Below, piece after piece: positions 1 to 10,990 of a stretch of 64,000 nt of DNA (position 1 is the stretch's first letter; each line of letters begins with the position of its first letter). The stretch comes from Pyxicephalus adspersus (taxonomy: Eukaryota > Chordata > Amphibia > Anura > Pyxicephalidae), in contig NC_092860.1 of assembly GCF_032062135.1 (NCBI RefSeq), forward strand, positions 67,576,236 to 67,640,235. Reading direction: 5' to 3'. A program made the position numbers and the translations under genes. The notes below the pieces were generated by a model. That model was given only the letters and a program-made list of their open reading frames with translations, was not told the origin of the DNA and did not search any database.

Positions 1-157
1 TTTTATATTCATATTATCTATTAGAACCCTTGTTCGGACATATTTCTGTAAGTTACAGGTCTACAATTTAAAAAAAAATTTCATGGAAAACAGTGGATCA
101 CTTTTGGTACAGAAATCTAGACCTCAGTGTAACGCTTAGGTGGTTAAGTTGCAAATA

Positions 158-622
158 CAGGTAGTCCCCGAGTTAAGGACATCCTAAGGACAACGAGGCT
201 TCCCTGCTCACTCGTGTGCAGGACAAAAGCTTGATGGGGGGAGGGGCGGTTTTGCATGACTTGCAGAAGAAATCTTTTGCTAAACACAGCTGAGGTTGGG
301 GTTGATCTCTTCTGCTACCTTGTAACTCTTTAATGACCAAGACAAAGTTTGCATTTGTTTCTTTTTGCATATGAAAGCACAACTTGCTCCAGGAGTTAAT
401 AAATGTCTAGGCTCCATAAAGTTTTTTTTTGCTTTGTTTGTGATTAACTTACAGTGAGGATTTTATACAGTAGCTGACACTACGCTGCCTGATAGTATGT
501 TGAAACAAACATCTGTCCTAATTGCATTTAATAAAATAATGTACCTGTTCCAACTTACATACAAATTCAATTTAGGAACAAACCTACAGTCCCTATCTTG
601 TATGTGACCCGGGGACTACCTG
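158..622. mobile_element. Non-autonomous TIR DNA transposon with TA target site (Tc1/mariner-pogo type)
   Basis: The two ends are inverted copies: CAGGTAGTCCCCG starts at 158 and CGGGGACTACCTG ends at 622. TA dinucleotides sit directly outside both ends (156-157 and 623-624), as expected for Tc1/mariner/pogo elements. The 13 terminal bases match perfectly and the next bases match partly. The 465-bp body has no long reading frame, so it depends on a transposase from elsewhere. The start CAG and the TA target site fit a pogo/Tigger-like family; that assignment is inference. Confidence 0.75.
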
Positions 623-624
623 TA

Positions 625-2017
625 CTAACTCTGTGGCATAATATTGACCAACTGTATTGATAATGGCAAATGGAATATTCCTTTTTCTCACTAATCACAG
701 CCCAAGAAGTATATGAGTAACATACACTTGAACCTTTTAAAGGCAAAATGTGTAAATATAATGATTTTTTCCAATTTGTGCCTGCTAAGTTTATACAAAT
801 ATTTTTATAATACAACCATTATTTGTTATTTTACTAAAGTAATATGCTGTGCAATCATTGTACTTTTTGCTTTGTAAATATAAGACCCCACAACGTTAAA
901 CAGTATTTTTTACACTACTGAGGTCAGAGCAACCTGCCAAATGCTCTGTCTAAGTAAATATCTGTTTAGTGCATGCCATATTGAAGCCCTTCATTTGTAG
1001 GAGTAATAGTATTCACTGTATTTTGTAAGCAAGAATTAAAATGTGAAAGCAACAATTTAATCCAAATTGGTGCCTTTCTGCACCAGGGGTGGACAGTGCT
1101 TCTGTAAGCTTCAACATGCCACCGAGGAGAGATTACTGAGGTTCACTTCTACCTAATGCTTTCTATACTACAATTGGGTGTTAATGATTTATTTATTGCA
1201 TCAGCTATATTTCTTTTATTTGTATTTTTCTTCCTAAAACTTTATGAGACACAATAAAATATAAAAATACATGATTTTTGCTTGTACATGGTTGGATGAT
1301 TAAAGTTCATAGAACTTTCTTTATGCCATTCTCTAAACTAGGGGAATTATCCCTTGCAGAGGTAATATTTAACTTTGCTTCTGGAACAGTCTAAATATCT
1401 TTAGTAAATCAATCCCATTGTGACTGAAACTCTCTCTTGTGTTTTCTGTTTTGGTTACAACTATGTTTTTGTTTTTGACTTCCCTTTTGTACTATTAGTA
1501 CATTAGGTATGTTATTAAGGTCTTCTTTAACTTTAGGTCTGCATAGAATAATTTATGAAGGATCTTCAATTCATTACCTGGTATTCCAACACCTTTGCAA
1601 ATGCCTTGAAATCGTTGTCTGTATAACACCTTATAGCAATGTGAGGTATGTAAGGCGAAATGTAGTGGGAATGTAGTTCCTCTATTTTACCAGGGGAAAA
1701 TATTAAAGGCCTAGATAATCCTGGGAGTAATTGTGGTACTGCAGTTTATAGATCTTTATTTGGGATCCAGGTCTGGAGTGTATTGGATGGTATGGGTGTG
1801 CCAAACACTCCAGAATTTGGACATGGCTCTGCAGAACCTGACTAGTTATAATAAAAAAGATTTTTTTCTGAGGCAAGATGTGGATCAGGGAGGCAGGCTT
1901 GGGTGTAGTACTCAGGTGTGCTAACTAGACAACAGAGTTATTTAAGTTAGGACTCTGGGGCCACAGCAGAAAGCACCACTGCAGTGGAAAGCTACGAACC
2001 CCCAGTTTGAGACTTTA
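625..2017. other. Unassigned AT-rich non-coding sequence
   Basis: No gene, RNA gene or recognisable repeat is visible. Short reading frames here (for example 1733-1924) show no domain, splice context or composition that separates them from chance. Confidence 0.6.
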
Positions 2018-2070
2018 GGCCTGATTTATTAAAGCTTTCCAAGACTGGAGAGGATACACTTCCATTAATT
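2018..2070 (+). repeat. Half copy of the palindromic GGCCTGATTTATTAAAG MITE
   Basis: The segment reads GGCCTGATTTATTAAAGC followed by CTCCAGTCTTGG-type sequence in the opposite sense, then GAGGATACACTT. It matches the left arm of the better-preserved copies at 22693 and 41651. The similarity stops after about 50 bp, so only one terminus remains. Confidence 0.6.
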
Positions 2071-3488
2071 TTAATAGAGCTTTTCTGTTGCCACTTATGC
2101 TGAAAAATTTCCAGTTTGATTTTCTTGTACACTGGTGGGAGCTTTTTTGTGTTGAAATAAAAACACAACACATCCTTGGCCCACACCTTTTTTCAGTTAT
2201 TGTATGTTTGTGTTTGGTATCCATTTTTGGTAATGACTGTTGTTTGTTATATGTTATGTCTAGTGGGACAACTTCTATATTGCTATCATAACAAATCTTA
2301 AGGCCCTAATATTTTTTAAATATTAAAATGAAAAATATTTATATTACTTCTGGTGCCCTTTACAAATGATATAGATGTACCATTATAACTAAACTGGATT
2401 CCAAAAATTATTTGCATGTATCTGTATTACAATGAAGCTCATGATTCCATTAAGTGCACAGGCGGTGTACATTTAGAAACCATGCCACTGCATATCTGTT
2501 GATATTGTTCACTCCATGCTGCCTCATTGATAAAATATTAGGGGTCTACAAAATGATTACTAAACAGAGTCAGCAGACTTGCTGGTTATTTACTGACTCA
2601 TGGATCAAATCACTGAGACATTGCGGGAAATTTTTCCACTTGAGCGACATGTGATTCACAAAGAAATTACAAAAGATGTTTGAAAATGACACCACAATGT
2701 TAGACACTTTCCCCGGAACACAGTCAAAGAGTCATTGTTGTTTGCTCTTCAGAATATGAACAAATCTTTGTGCAAAGCAGAAAACATTAGAACAATTGTG
2801 TTTTCTTCTACACTTGAATGTGGGAAAGCATGTATGCTGCAGAAAAACCGATCCTTCCCAAGTTTAAGTATCTGTACATTCTTTGTATAACAATATGACT
2901 ATTTTACAATGATTCATCAAAATTTTTCTCCAAGAACCAAGGCTTTATTAAACTAAAGACCAAAAATCCTGTGTAGCCACTTAAATGTTAGTCAAATGTT
3001 GTATCTGCTACAAATATAGGTATTTTCTGGTATGGTAAGACCCCTGCTTTCACCCTAAGACTCTGAGAGTGAATGATTGCCCTCTACCAAGTAGGGGAAT
3101 CATTGAAAATTGTAACCTGTATAATACTGCAACAATCTATAATCTGACCTATAAATGTATGGTGAGCTAGCTGTGCTGGTAATGACTTTTAAGGACCAAA
3201 ACTGAACTTAACTGATTTAGTAAATGCAATTTGCAGACTGCACTTCAGTAGTGGGACTGAGCCTGCTACTTTGCCTTTGCCACTTTGTTGCCATAAAGTC
3301 TTAAGCACTACAAATTTATTAACTCCATTGCTCTATCTAGTAATAAAAGTTAGGCATATTTCTTATTACTCTCAAAAATTTTATCCCTAAAGGAAGAGGC
3401 AAGGCTTCTGCATATGGATGTAGCATGGGGCTAGCAGGTGCTTCAATCCAAAGTTGTGCTCAGGATGCACTAATCCTCCTCTCACAAA
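2071..3488. other. Unassigned AT-rich non-coding sequence
   Basis: I see no coding region, RNA gene or clear repeat in this stretch. Confidence 0.6.
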
Positions 3489-3792
3489 GCCCCTGATTCA
3501 TCAAGCAGAATCGGATTATCGGTCGCGCATTCGTATTAGCGATCCGGAATCCGGTCGCGCTATTCAGCAACTGAAAAAGCTCGCGCACGGAGCCGCGCTT
3601 ATCCGACAGCTTTTTACTGGCGATCTTGCATTAAAAGTCACTGTTCCCCTAAAAAATCATTCTTTCTAATGGCACACACATTACCCATAGCCCTAAAAAA
3701 AACTCGAGTCCGGACCGCGGTAATCCGCGATCGATGGCCGCGTGTACGTTCGCGCTTCCAGCGAGCGCGGATTTCGTTGATGAATCAGGGGC
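3489..3792. mobile_element. CpG-rich non-autonomous TIR element
   Basis: Perfect 16-bp inverted termini, GCCCCTGATTCATCAA at 3489 and its complement ending at 3792, enclose a 304-bp body dense in CpG (many CGCG and TCGCG motifs). This stands out in an otherwise CpG-poor region. AAA flanks both sides, consistent with a 3-bp target duplication as used by PIF/Harbinger elements, but three A's in AT-rich DNA are weak evidence. The subterminal parts also tend to pair with each other. A truncated reverse copy lies at 53678-53813. The superfamily is not established. Confidence 0.75.
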
Positions 3793-5959
3793 AAAGAGAG
3801 CAGCCAGTGCAGTGATTGTTTTGGCTGATGCGTATATTAATTAATGCAGGTCTAAAACATTTTGATAGAAACAAAAAGTATAAAACAATTGTTGCAACTC
3901 AAAGCCTTTTTTGAAATTGTTATGAATCCAACTAGGCTACTCTTGTATGTACAGTAATTCTAGCCAATTGTAATTCAAAGCAAAAAATCGACAGCTAAAT
4001 GTGCACTGCCAGTATATTCTTTAATTGTGAATAAAATTGCACATTTTTGTAATAATGCCTACAGTGTCCCCCAAACGTGTTATTTAACAGCTTTGTATAG
4101 TTTTAATGTTTTGTCTGAAGTAAAAAAAACCTTGTTTTTTTTTAGAAAATCATTTTATTAATGGTACAATAATCATGGCAGTGTCCAGCTTCCCATGCCA
4201 TTTGTTTTACAGTAATATGGCTATCGGCCCAATAGGAACATAAATACTTAAATTAGAGGTAAAGTTCTTCTCCAGTTATCCTCAACTAGGTTTGCCGCAA
4301 ACTTCAGGTTTGAAAACCTATTAGCAAAGCTTACAAAACTCACTAATTAACTAAACATCTTATCATCCACAACTATTATAAACTAACAAAAAAGACTGAT
4401 GTGTATAACTTTGTAGTTGTAAAAAAATTATAGGAAGAGACCAGGGGTAGTCAAACTAACTCTACATAAATTGATGTAAATAGACAAATTGAACGCATCA
4501 AGGAATAAGGACTTACATAAGCATCAAATCTTCAAAACTTCCGGTATAGTTTTATGCTACAAGAACCAAATAGGGAACAACTGGTAGTATTATAAAAATG
4601 CTCCAATATACTGAGTCGCATATTACTAAAAATTTTAAGGGTAATTTGGTTGCCTTAGGTGTTTTGTAACCAAACAAGGCCTGCAATAGAGATAGCCATT
4701 TTGTGAAATATATGTAGTCTTTGGTTTGGTAATTACTCTTACCAGGGGGGCTTTTATGATGATTTTGGGATATTTATTCAAAACAAATTTGGTGGGCAGG
4801 GTTGGTGGGAGTAACAAGGATTGATGGTTCAATATTGATATATGTTATGTTTTTTATGTGTAACTGAGAAGAAATCTGTTATTGTATTGTTTGTTTAAGA
4901 TAAATGAACAAAACTTCAATAAATATGCTAAAAAATTTATGGGAAGGACTGTGGATCACTAGAAAAAATCTGGAGTGGTAAGAGGACCCAGAATGTCATG
5001 GCTTAAAAACAGAGAAAGTTTTGTAAAAAATAATCAAAAAAAAAGAAAGGTCTGGGGTGGTCTCCCAGCAGTTATTTGACAGCCTTCCAGTCTCTAGGTC
5101 TAGAGGGGGAGATCAAATGAGCTAAACTGCTGAAAGAACAACATTAAGGGCTTCAGTTTGTTCTTTCAGAAGATGAGCTGCATGATTGGAAAACATGAAA
5201 CACTTTTGTGCTTATTCTATGTAAATTTAGAATTAATTTCTCAACAGTGAATATCGCTACATAGGGCAATAAGGGCTTGTTTTATGTTTCTTTTTTTTTT
5301 TTTGTATAGAGTTTGGAAGGATAGACCCTCTGTCAAGTTTTTAATGCTACCTGTGTCCTTACTTGGGGAGAATAATTATTTTATTTGTGCTGGTGACCAT
5401 TGTCACTAAGAAAGAAAATGAAGGTAATCATTTCAGAATTGTCCCCAAAACAGGAGATAAGAAGAAATAATCAAACAAGGACAGCTGTCTAACAAGGAAA
5501 TTCCCATCACCTGTGAGAGGAAATGTCATATCGGGGGGAGAATGTGAAAAGAACATAGATGGCAAGAAAATAACTTTCCCTATTCCCTAAAGGCTATACA
5601 AAGAGGGATCTTCCTAAAGCACTAGTGTAGTGTTGTAACCTGTTATCAAAAGAGTTAATAAAAAGCCTGACCATAGTTCATACTCCACACCCAGTACTGC
5701 TAAATGTTGATTGTTGGCTGAGTTTAAGGTGGGAGAAAATGTGGTTCTAGTAATCATCAGCAATGTAATTGGATTGGCATTATAACAAAAACTGATAATA
5801 TATATATATATTAAAACATAGTTTTAAGCCTTTTTACAAAAGTTAATAATCAGTGGGCACTATTAAACTCAAACTGAAACCATCCCATACAAGTGTTTGT
5901 GTATAGGCCCTGCTAACACAACATGGAGTCAACTGGAGACCTGTTGTTAACATTTGATA
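3793..5959. other. Unassigned AT-rich non-coding sequence
   Basis: No gene is visible. A stretch around 5380-5600 is richer in G and A and might be an old dispersed repeat, but I could not find its ends. A short TA run lies at 5797-5811. Confidence 0.5.
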
Positions 5960-6810
5960 CGATGGTGCTTCAAAGTTTGTGAACCCTTTAAAATATTTTA
6001 TATTTTTATATATGTGACCTAAAACACCATTAATTTTCCAAATAAGTCCTGAAAGTAAATAAAGTAAACATTTTTAAACAAATGAAACAAAAAGTATTAT
6101 ATTAGGCTCTGTATTTATTGGAAAAAACAACCAAGTGAGAGACCAATAAGTGAAAGTTAATTAAAAGAAAGGGCATCCAGCACAGCCTTGTCACACATGT
6201 AACAGATTTGTGGGTGTATATCATGGTATGAACAGGGACGGTGTCTGTGGACCTCAGAAAAAGAGTTGTTGATGTCCATAAAGCTGGAAAAGTTACAAAA
6301 CCGTCTCTAAAGAATTTGGACTCAACCAATCAATAGCCAGATTGTGTAGAAAATGCAGGAAATTTGAGACCCCTCCCAGAACTATATAATGAAAATTCCA
6401 ACTGCAAGGCGTGTAATAGTCTGGAAGGTTACAAAGGAATCCAGTTTAGCTTATAAGTAGTGGCCCGTCTCACAGTGGCAAATGTCATTGTTTACCATCC
6501 ACCATTGTCCACCATCAGGAGAAAGCTGAACAGCAATGATATGCATGGCAGGGTAGCAAGGAGAAAGTCACATAACTTTTTGATTTTACATTTGGAGAAA
6601 GAAAAACTCTGCATTTCAGCATAGGAACCTTATCCCATTTGTGAAAACATGGTGGTGGGTGTGAAACTCTGATTTGGACCTCTTTTGCTGCATTTGGGCC
6701 TGTAAGGCTTACCAATATAGATAGAACAAAGGATTCTGAACTATACCAGAGAATTCAAACAGACAAATGTCAAGACATTTGTCCATGAATTGAATCTCAA
6801 GAGACAGCGG

Positions 6811-6994
6811 GGGGGATTTATTAAAGCTCTCCAGATCCAGCAACCCTGAAATAGATCTGGTCCAGAATTCAAAACATTTGCTAGCAAATAGCAAATTACC
6901 TTGAAGATATCCATTTCAAGTTTGCTGGATCACCCAGCTTCACTGATGAAAATGTATCCTCTCCAGCCTTGAAAAGTTTTATTAAATCCGACCC
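6811..6994. repeat. Palindromic MITE copy, nested in the Tc1-like element
   Basis: Starts GGGGGATTTATTAAAGCTCTCC and ends with the complementary TTTTATTAAATCCGACCC. Between the ends it holds a central GATCTGGTCCAGAATT block and a right arm of TTGCTGGATCACCCAGCTTC type, as in the other copies. The left arm lacks the matching GAGGATACACTTTC segment, so it has a short internal deletion. It lies inside the transposase remnant and is therefore the younger insertion. Confidence 0.7.
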
Positions 6995-7358
6995 AGTCAG
7001 AGGGTCTTAAACACACAACTCGTTCTACTAAACAATGGTTAAAGAAAAATAAAGTGAATGTTCTGGAATAGATAAACCAAAGCCCTGAACTTCATTTAAT
7101 TGAAATGTTGTGGAAAGACCTAAAATGAGTGGTTCATGTGAGGAAACCCACCAACATCAAAGAGCTGAATCTGTTCCGTATGAGTGGATGTGTCGCACTG
7201 ATCCACAATTCCCCTATTTTTTCAATAATATATGACCAAATATATTAATTTTTTAAATTTGTTTAAATAGGTTTTTCTTTATCTAATTTAAGGACTTGAT
7301 TGAAAATCAAATGTTTTAGGTCACTTTCATAAACAAATAAGGAACATTTTACTGCTTA

Positions 7359-7734
7359 TTAACCTACTGGGCGGTTCATTTCTGTCCAGATTTATATGTC
7401 TAAAAGTGGTACATTGTTTTTCATGAAAATTTATTTTGTTATTTTGTATTGAATGCAATACAAATAGATTGGAAATTCCTGCCGTGCCCCCGACGCAACG
7501 GCCGCACGTACCGACGTCACCGGGAACTCCCAGTGACTCATCAGATGCAGAGGACACTGGCTGGAGGAAGTGAGAAGATGGGGATTGTTAGGGAGGATGG
7601 CGGCAGACCAGGTAAGGCTCTATTTACTATTGTTTTATATTGTTTTAGCTACACTGAATGTGACTCGGGGTTACTGCTTTCAGCGTCTTTTTTTTACCCT
7701 GAGTGACACTTGGGGTTACCGCTGGAGAGGTTAA
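7359..7734. mobile_element. TTAA-flanked non-autonomous element, nested in the Tc1-like element
   Basis: TTAACC at 7359 and GGTTAA ending at 7734 bound a 376-bp element whose ends are imperfect inverted repeats (CTGGGCGG against CCGCTGGAG). TTAA at both edges is the target site of piggyBac and Kolobok elements. The right part carries two facing blocks, TGTGACTCGGGGTTAC and GAGTGACACTTGGGGTTACC, that could fold together. The same right end recurs at 29356-29444. The middle is CpG-rich. No transposase is encoded. Confidence 0.65.
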
Positions 7735-7783
7735 TAATAATAATAATAATTTTAAGGGGTTCATAAACTTTCAAGCATCATTT

Positions 7784-8886
7784 TAGATCAGCATTTATAA
7801 AACCTAATGGGATGGCAGCATCCAGTTATGAGTTTGTATAAGTTTGGAGTAGTTGGCCATCTTGTGGGATTTTTTAGGCCTAAAGATCTTATATCTAACG
7901 TTATATTACTTAAAGCATTTACCCACCATTTGCATAACTAGGTGTGCCTTGTGATGCACACATGATATTTCCATGTTCCATTAATATATTATTCCTGTAT
8001 CTACTCCTTAAATAAAATCATTAGTGGTTGATTGAACAACAGGATCAAGTCACATTTCATGTGGAGTCTATAGTGACTATTACAACTGATATTACCATCA
8101 GTAAAAAGATACAGGACGTTCTGGGGTGCAACAAAAATGGAATTTATATTTTATGACTTTATAATAACATTTCAGAAAGCTATTAATATTTTGCAAGTGC
8201 TATATGGCTGCTGTATGAAAACATATTCTAAAAACAATTTCATGTTAAAGGTCCATAATAAATTGATAGGTTGATAGGTTACAAAAAAAAGTAAAAAATT
8301 AAAATTTTCTTTCTCTGATAATTCTCTCGGAGAATATTTTTTTTTTATTTTAAACATTGGGGCAGTCATAAACCAGACATTCATGTGATTGTCCATACTT
8401 ACAGCAGACTGTCTTTGTCTACATACTGGAAATTTCTTGACCTTATCCTCACATTTCAGTAATCTGTTTTATAATAGTGGATTAACTCAAGGATGATGAT
8501 GATTCAACCACTGATCAGAGTTATGAAGAGCAACAAAATTGTCACACACATTTTGTTCTTTTAAGTGGAATTTTGGTTAGGAAATGCTAGCCAACATCAA
8601 ACTGGATAATAATTATAGCACTTCGGCAAGCAAATGGAGCAATGCTAACCATGAAATAATGTCAAAATTCTCTACATTTATAAAAATGGTTCCTTTATTA
8701 CTTTTTTAACATTCTCGTAATACCACATCTGTATAAACAGAAAAGCATATACAAAAAATACAATTTTATTTTCATATTTCTTAACTGTCCTGTTTTAGTT
8801 TCAAGTTTAAGTGAATATAACACACTTTTACATACTGTTTATTTTTACTGTATATGCAGTAATGAGTATCAAAAGAAAATTTAGTA
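7784..8886. other. Unassigned AT-rich non-coding sequence
   Basis: No gene, RNA gene or recognisable repeat is visible. Confidence 0.6.
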
Positions 8887-9249
8887 GTGGCAGAAAAGTG
8901 GCAATCTGAGTTCCCGATGCATGTCAACGGAACAATCAGACTTGTTCACTTTATGCTGCCTAGGGATATTCATTCAACACGTGATGATTGGGAAAGAGGG
9001 ATAGAGGTGCAAGATGCACAAAATAATGCATGGATGGAGAGACCCTCTAATGCCTCCAATGTTTTTCCAACAGGCTGCAGACTTTGTAACCGAGTGACCC
9101 CACGAGACGACTTTGTGAGATTTGGCAACAAATGGAGAGTTTTTGACAAACTCTGTTCACTCTGGGATGTCTGGTATAGGGTTTCTGTCTACTTTTTTAC
9201 CCAACAAAAATTTGTTGGGGGTTTGTCAGCACCACACAAATACAAATAA
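8887..9249 (+). other. Unrecognised 120-codon open reading frame
   Basis: This is one of the longer uninterrupted frames outside the transposon-derived regions. The predicted product is hydrophilic. It includes acidic and basic segments and a Cys pair spaced CRLC followed by TPRDDFVRFG. I see no signal peptide, membrane span or known domain. No good splice donor is obvious, although an acceptor-like ttttccaacag precedes 9074 in another sense of the sequence. It may be chance, an exon of an unknown gene or part of an unidentified repeat. Confidence 0.2.
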
Positions 9250-9507
9250 TTTTTAGCCTCCTGGCTATTTGGCTTAGGCCCTCAGACTGCTGCTGTCAGC
9301 ATATTCAGAGTGCCTTTCTATTAGGACAAAAAGTCCCTGCCATGTGCTGGCTAGACTGGTTCTCTTTTGGGGGAAACATCTAACTCTCCAATCAGTATCA
9401 CACTTGCTCAGGGACCCGTTCACTGCTTAAACAGGCATACTGGCAATAGATGAGAAGGGAAGATGGCACAAATTACTCTAGTGTGTATGGAAGTAGGAGA
9501 CAGATAT

Positions 9508-10137
9508 TGTCACAATACCTGTCAGTTTACATAGCGGTCCCTGCTAAGCTGTCCTGCTGCATCCCATGCCTGTGTACCCTGTCGAGCTGCCAAGGGCAGC
9601 ACTCACTCCAGTCTCTGGCTGACAGAACATGCAGCACTTCCTGTCTTGCTCACATTGACACAGCACAGGGAGGAGGAGCTCCTTAAAGGGGCAGAGGCTA
9701 TTCAGTCTGAGCAGTAATGGAGGCTGGTGCAGGGATATTGCACCAGCTACCTTGATACCCTGCATTGCTCCCTTGTGATTTCTGTCTGCCGCCTGCCCTG
9801 ATCTGTACCTGGAATCTGACTTTGTCTGTTCTACACCTGCTCTGACCTGTGCCTGGAATCTAACCACGTCTGTCTGCTGTCTGCCCTGACCCTCGCTGGG
9901 CCCTGTACTGCATTCACCTGCTACCTGTCTCTACACTAAGGCCGCTCCAGCCTTCTCCCTCAGGTTGGGTGACCCCAAGGGTCATGACCTAGTGACCCCC
10001 AGCAGCAAAGAGCCCAGTGACCCCCAGGCTACTGGCTCATCACCCCTTGCGGGGTGCCCTGGTTAAGACTTGGTATCACTTGGACTCTGTGCCTTGGCTG
10101 ATAGCCTCTGTGTTACCTGCCTGGAGAGATCCCGACA
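9508..10137 (+). mobile_element. Probable solo LTR of a retrotransposon (Ty3/gypsy-like)
   Basis: The unit begins TGTCACAATACC and ends GATCCCGACA, so it has the TG...CA ends of an LTR, over 630 bp. GATAT precedes it and GATAA follows it, a 5-bp duplication with one mismatch. The interior is GC-richer than its surroundings and repeats CTGCC/TGACCT/TGTACCTGGAATCTGAC-type motifs that look like U3/R/U5 sequence. No gag or pol lies beside it, so it fits a solo LTR left by recombination between the two ends of a full element. The plus orientation is assumed from the TGTCACA start, shared with the insert at 25198-26689. Confidence 0.65.
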
Positions 10138-10905
10138 GATAAGTACATTTGGAGTGGGAGAGCTAATATGCAAGGGATAATGTATAAACTGCACCTAGTA
10201 TCAAAGCATAAATTGTTTTCAAGGAACAAGTTCTTGACCAGATTCTGCTAAAATTAACAAATAAAAATGAAGATCTGTGGGCTACAAGAGAGTTTGGTTC
10301 AAATTAGCAGCAAATCACCGGAAGGTGTGATGCCAGGAAAAACTCCCTTTGTTGAAAAGCTGTCATTAGATGGGTGATGTTTGTACAAAGTGCTTTTTAT
10401 GACTGATTGTGTTCAGGCTGATGTTTCCAGGCAGTGTCTAAGCATTTCTAAACTCAAGAACAAAAATAGGCCATATTGCAGTTTACCAGGTTTTCAAGCT
10501 TTTTTAAAATTTTTTTTACTTGATCTCTTCTAGTTACACACTCCCTGTCCAACTTTCAGTTATCATACTATATCTATCAAAGAGCAGCATTGTCATTCTC
10601 AGCCAATGTATAGAACACTTTTCCTCTTTTTCGCCATAACACACAGGACAGGTGTTCTGTTGTCCACATATAGCTGGGGAGAGAAAAATGGCACTTTGTC
10701 TGTGATTCTGGTGGCTAGTTCCATATCAAACTGTTTGGCCAACAGCCAAGATGGATAGGTGATTGACAACTCAAAATTTAAATGTCAGCTTTCGAACTGA
10801 TTAGGAAAATAGACAAAGTCAGCATGTATACACAGGCAAATGTACTGGTAATAGTCTGATTCACAAACTCTGAAAATGATTTGTTTATATGCAGAGTTTG
10901 TTAAC
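10138..10905. other. Unassigned non-coding sequence
   Basis: No gene or recognisable repeat is visible between the solo LTR and the (ATT)n-linked repeat. Confidence 0.6.
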
Positions 10906-10990
10906 ATTATTATTATTATTATATAATAATAAAAACAGCATTTATATAGCACCCACATTTTACGCAGTGCTGTACATTAAATAAGGTTAA
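10906..10990 (-). repeat. (ATT)n-linked dispersed repeat, subfamily A
   Basis: An (ATT)n run is followed by TTTATATAGC, ACATTTTACGCAGTGC and TGTACATTAAATA. Copies at 17971 and 20226 share this order. On the minus strand the unit would end in an (AAT)n tail, as the 3' ends of SINEs or LINEs do. The class is unproven. Confidence 0.6.

Larger units (their letters stand above)
5960..7783 (+). mobile_element. Decayed Tc1-like transposon hosting two nested elements
   Basis: The left end reads TGGTGCTTCAAAGTTTGTGA from about 5964. The right end reads TTCATAAACTTTCAAGCATC near 7760-7779, its inverted partner, as in Tc1/mariner elements with long termini. TA lies at 5958-5959 and at about 7784-7785. 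Between them, broken plus-strand frames recall a Tc1 transposase: a segment near 6267-6360 (LDDVHKAGK-like after frameshifts), a WWW/DLDLFCC-like piece near 6640-6710, and an EMLWKDLK-like piece near 7100-7130. Stops and frameshifts are frequent, so it is inactive. The body is interrupted by the palindromic MITE at 6811-6994 and the TTAA-flanked element at 7359-7734. Confidence 0.75.
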
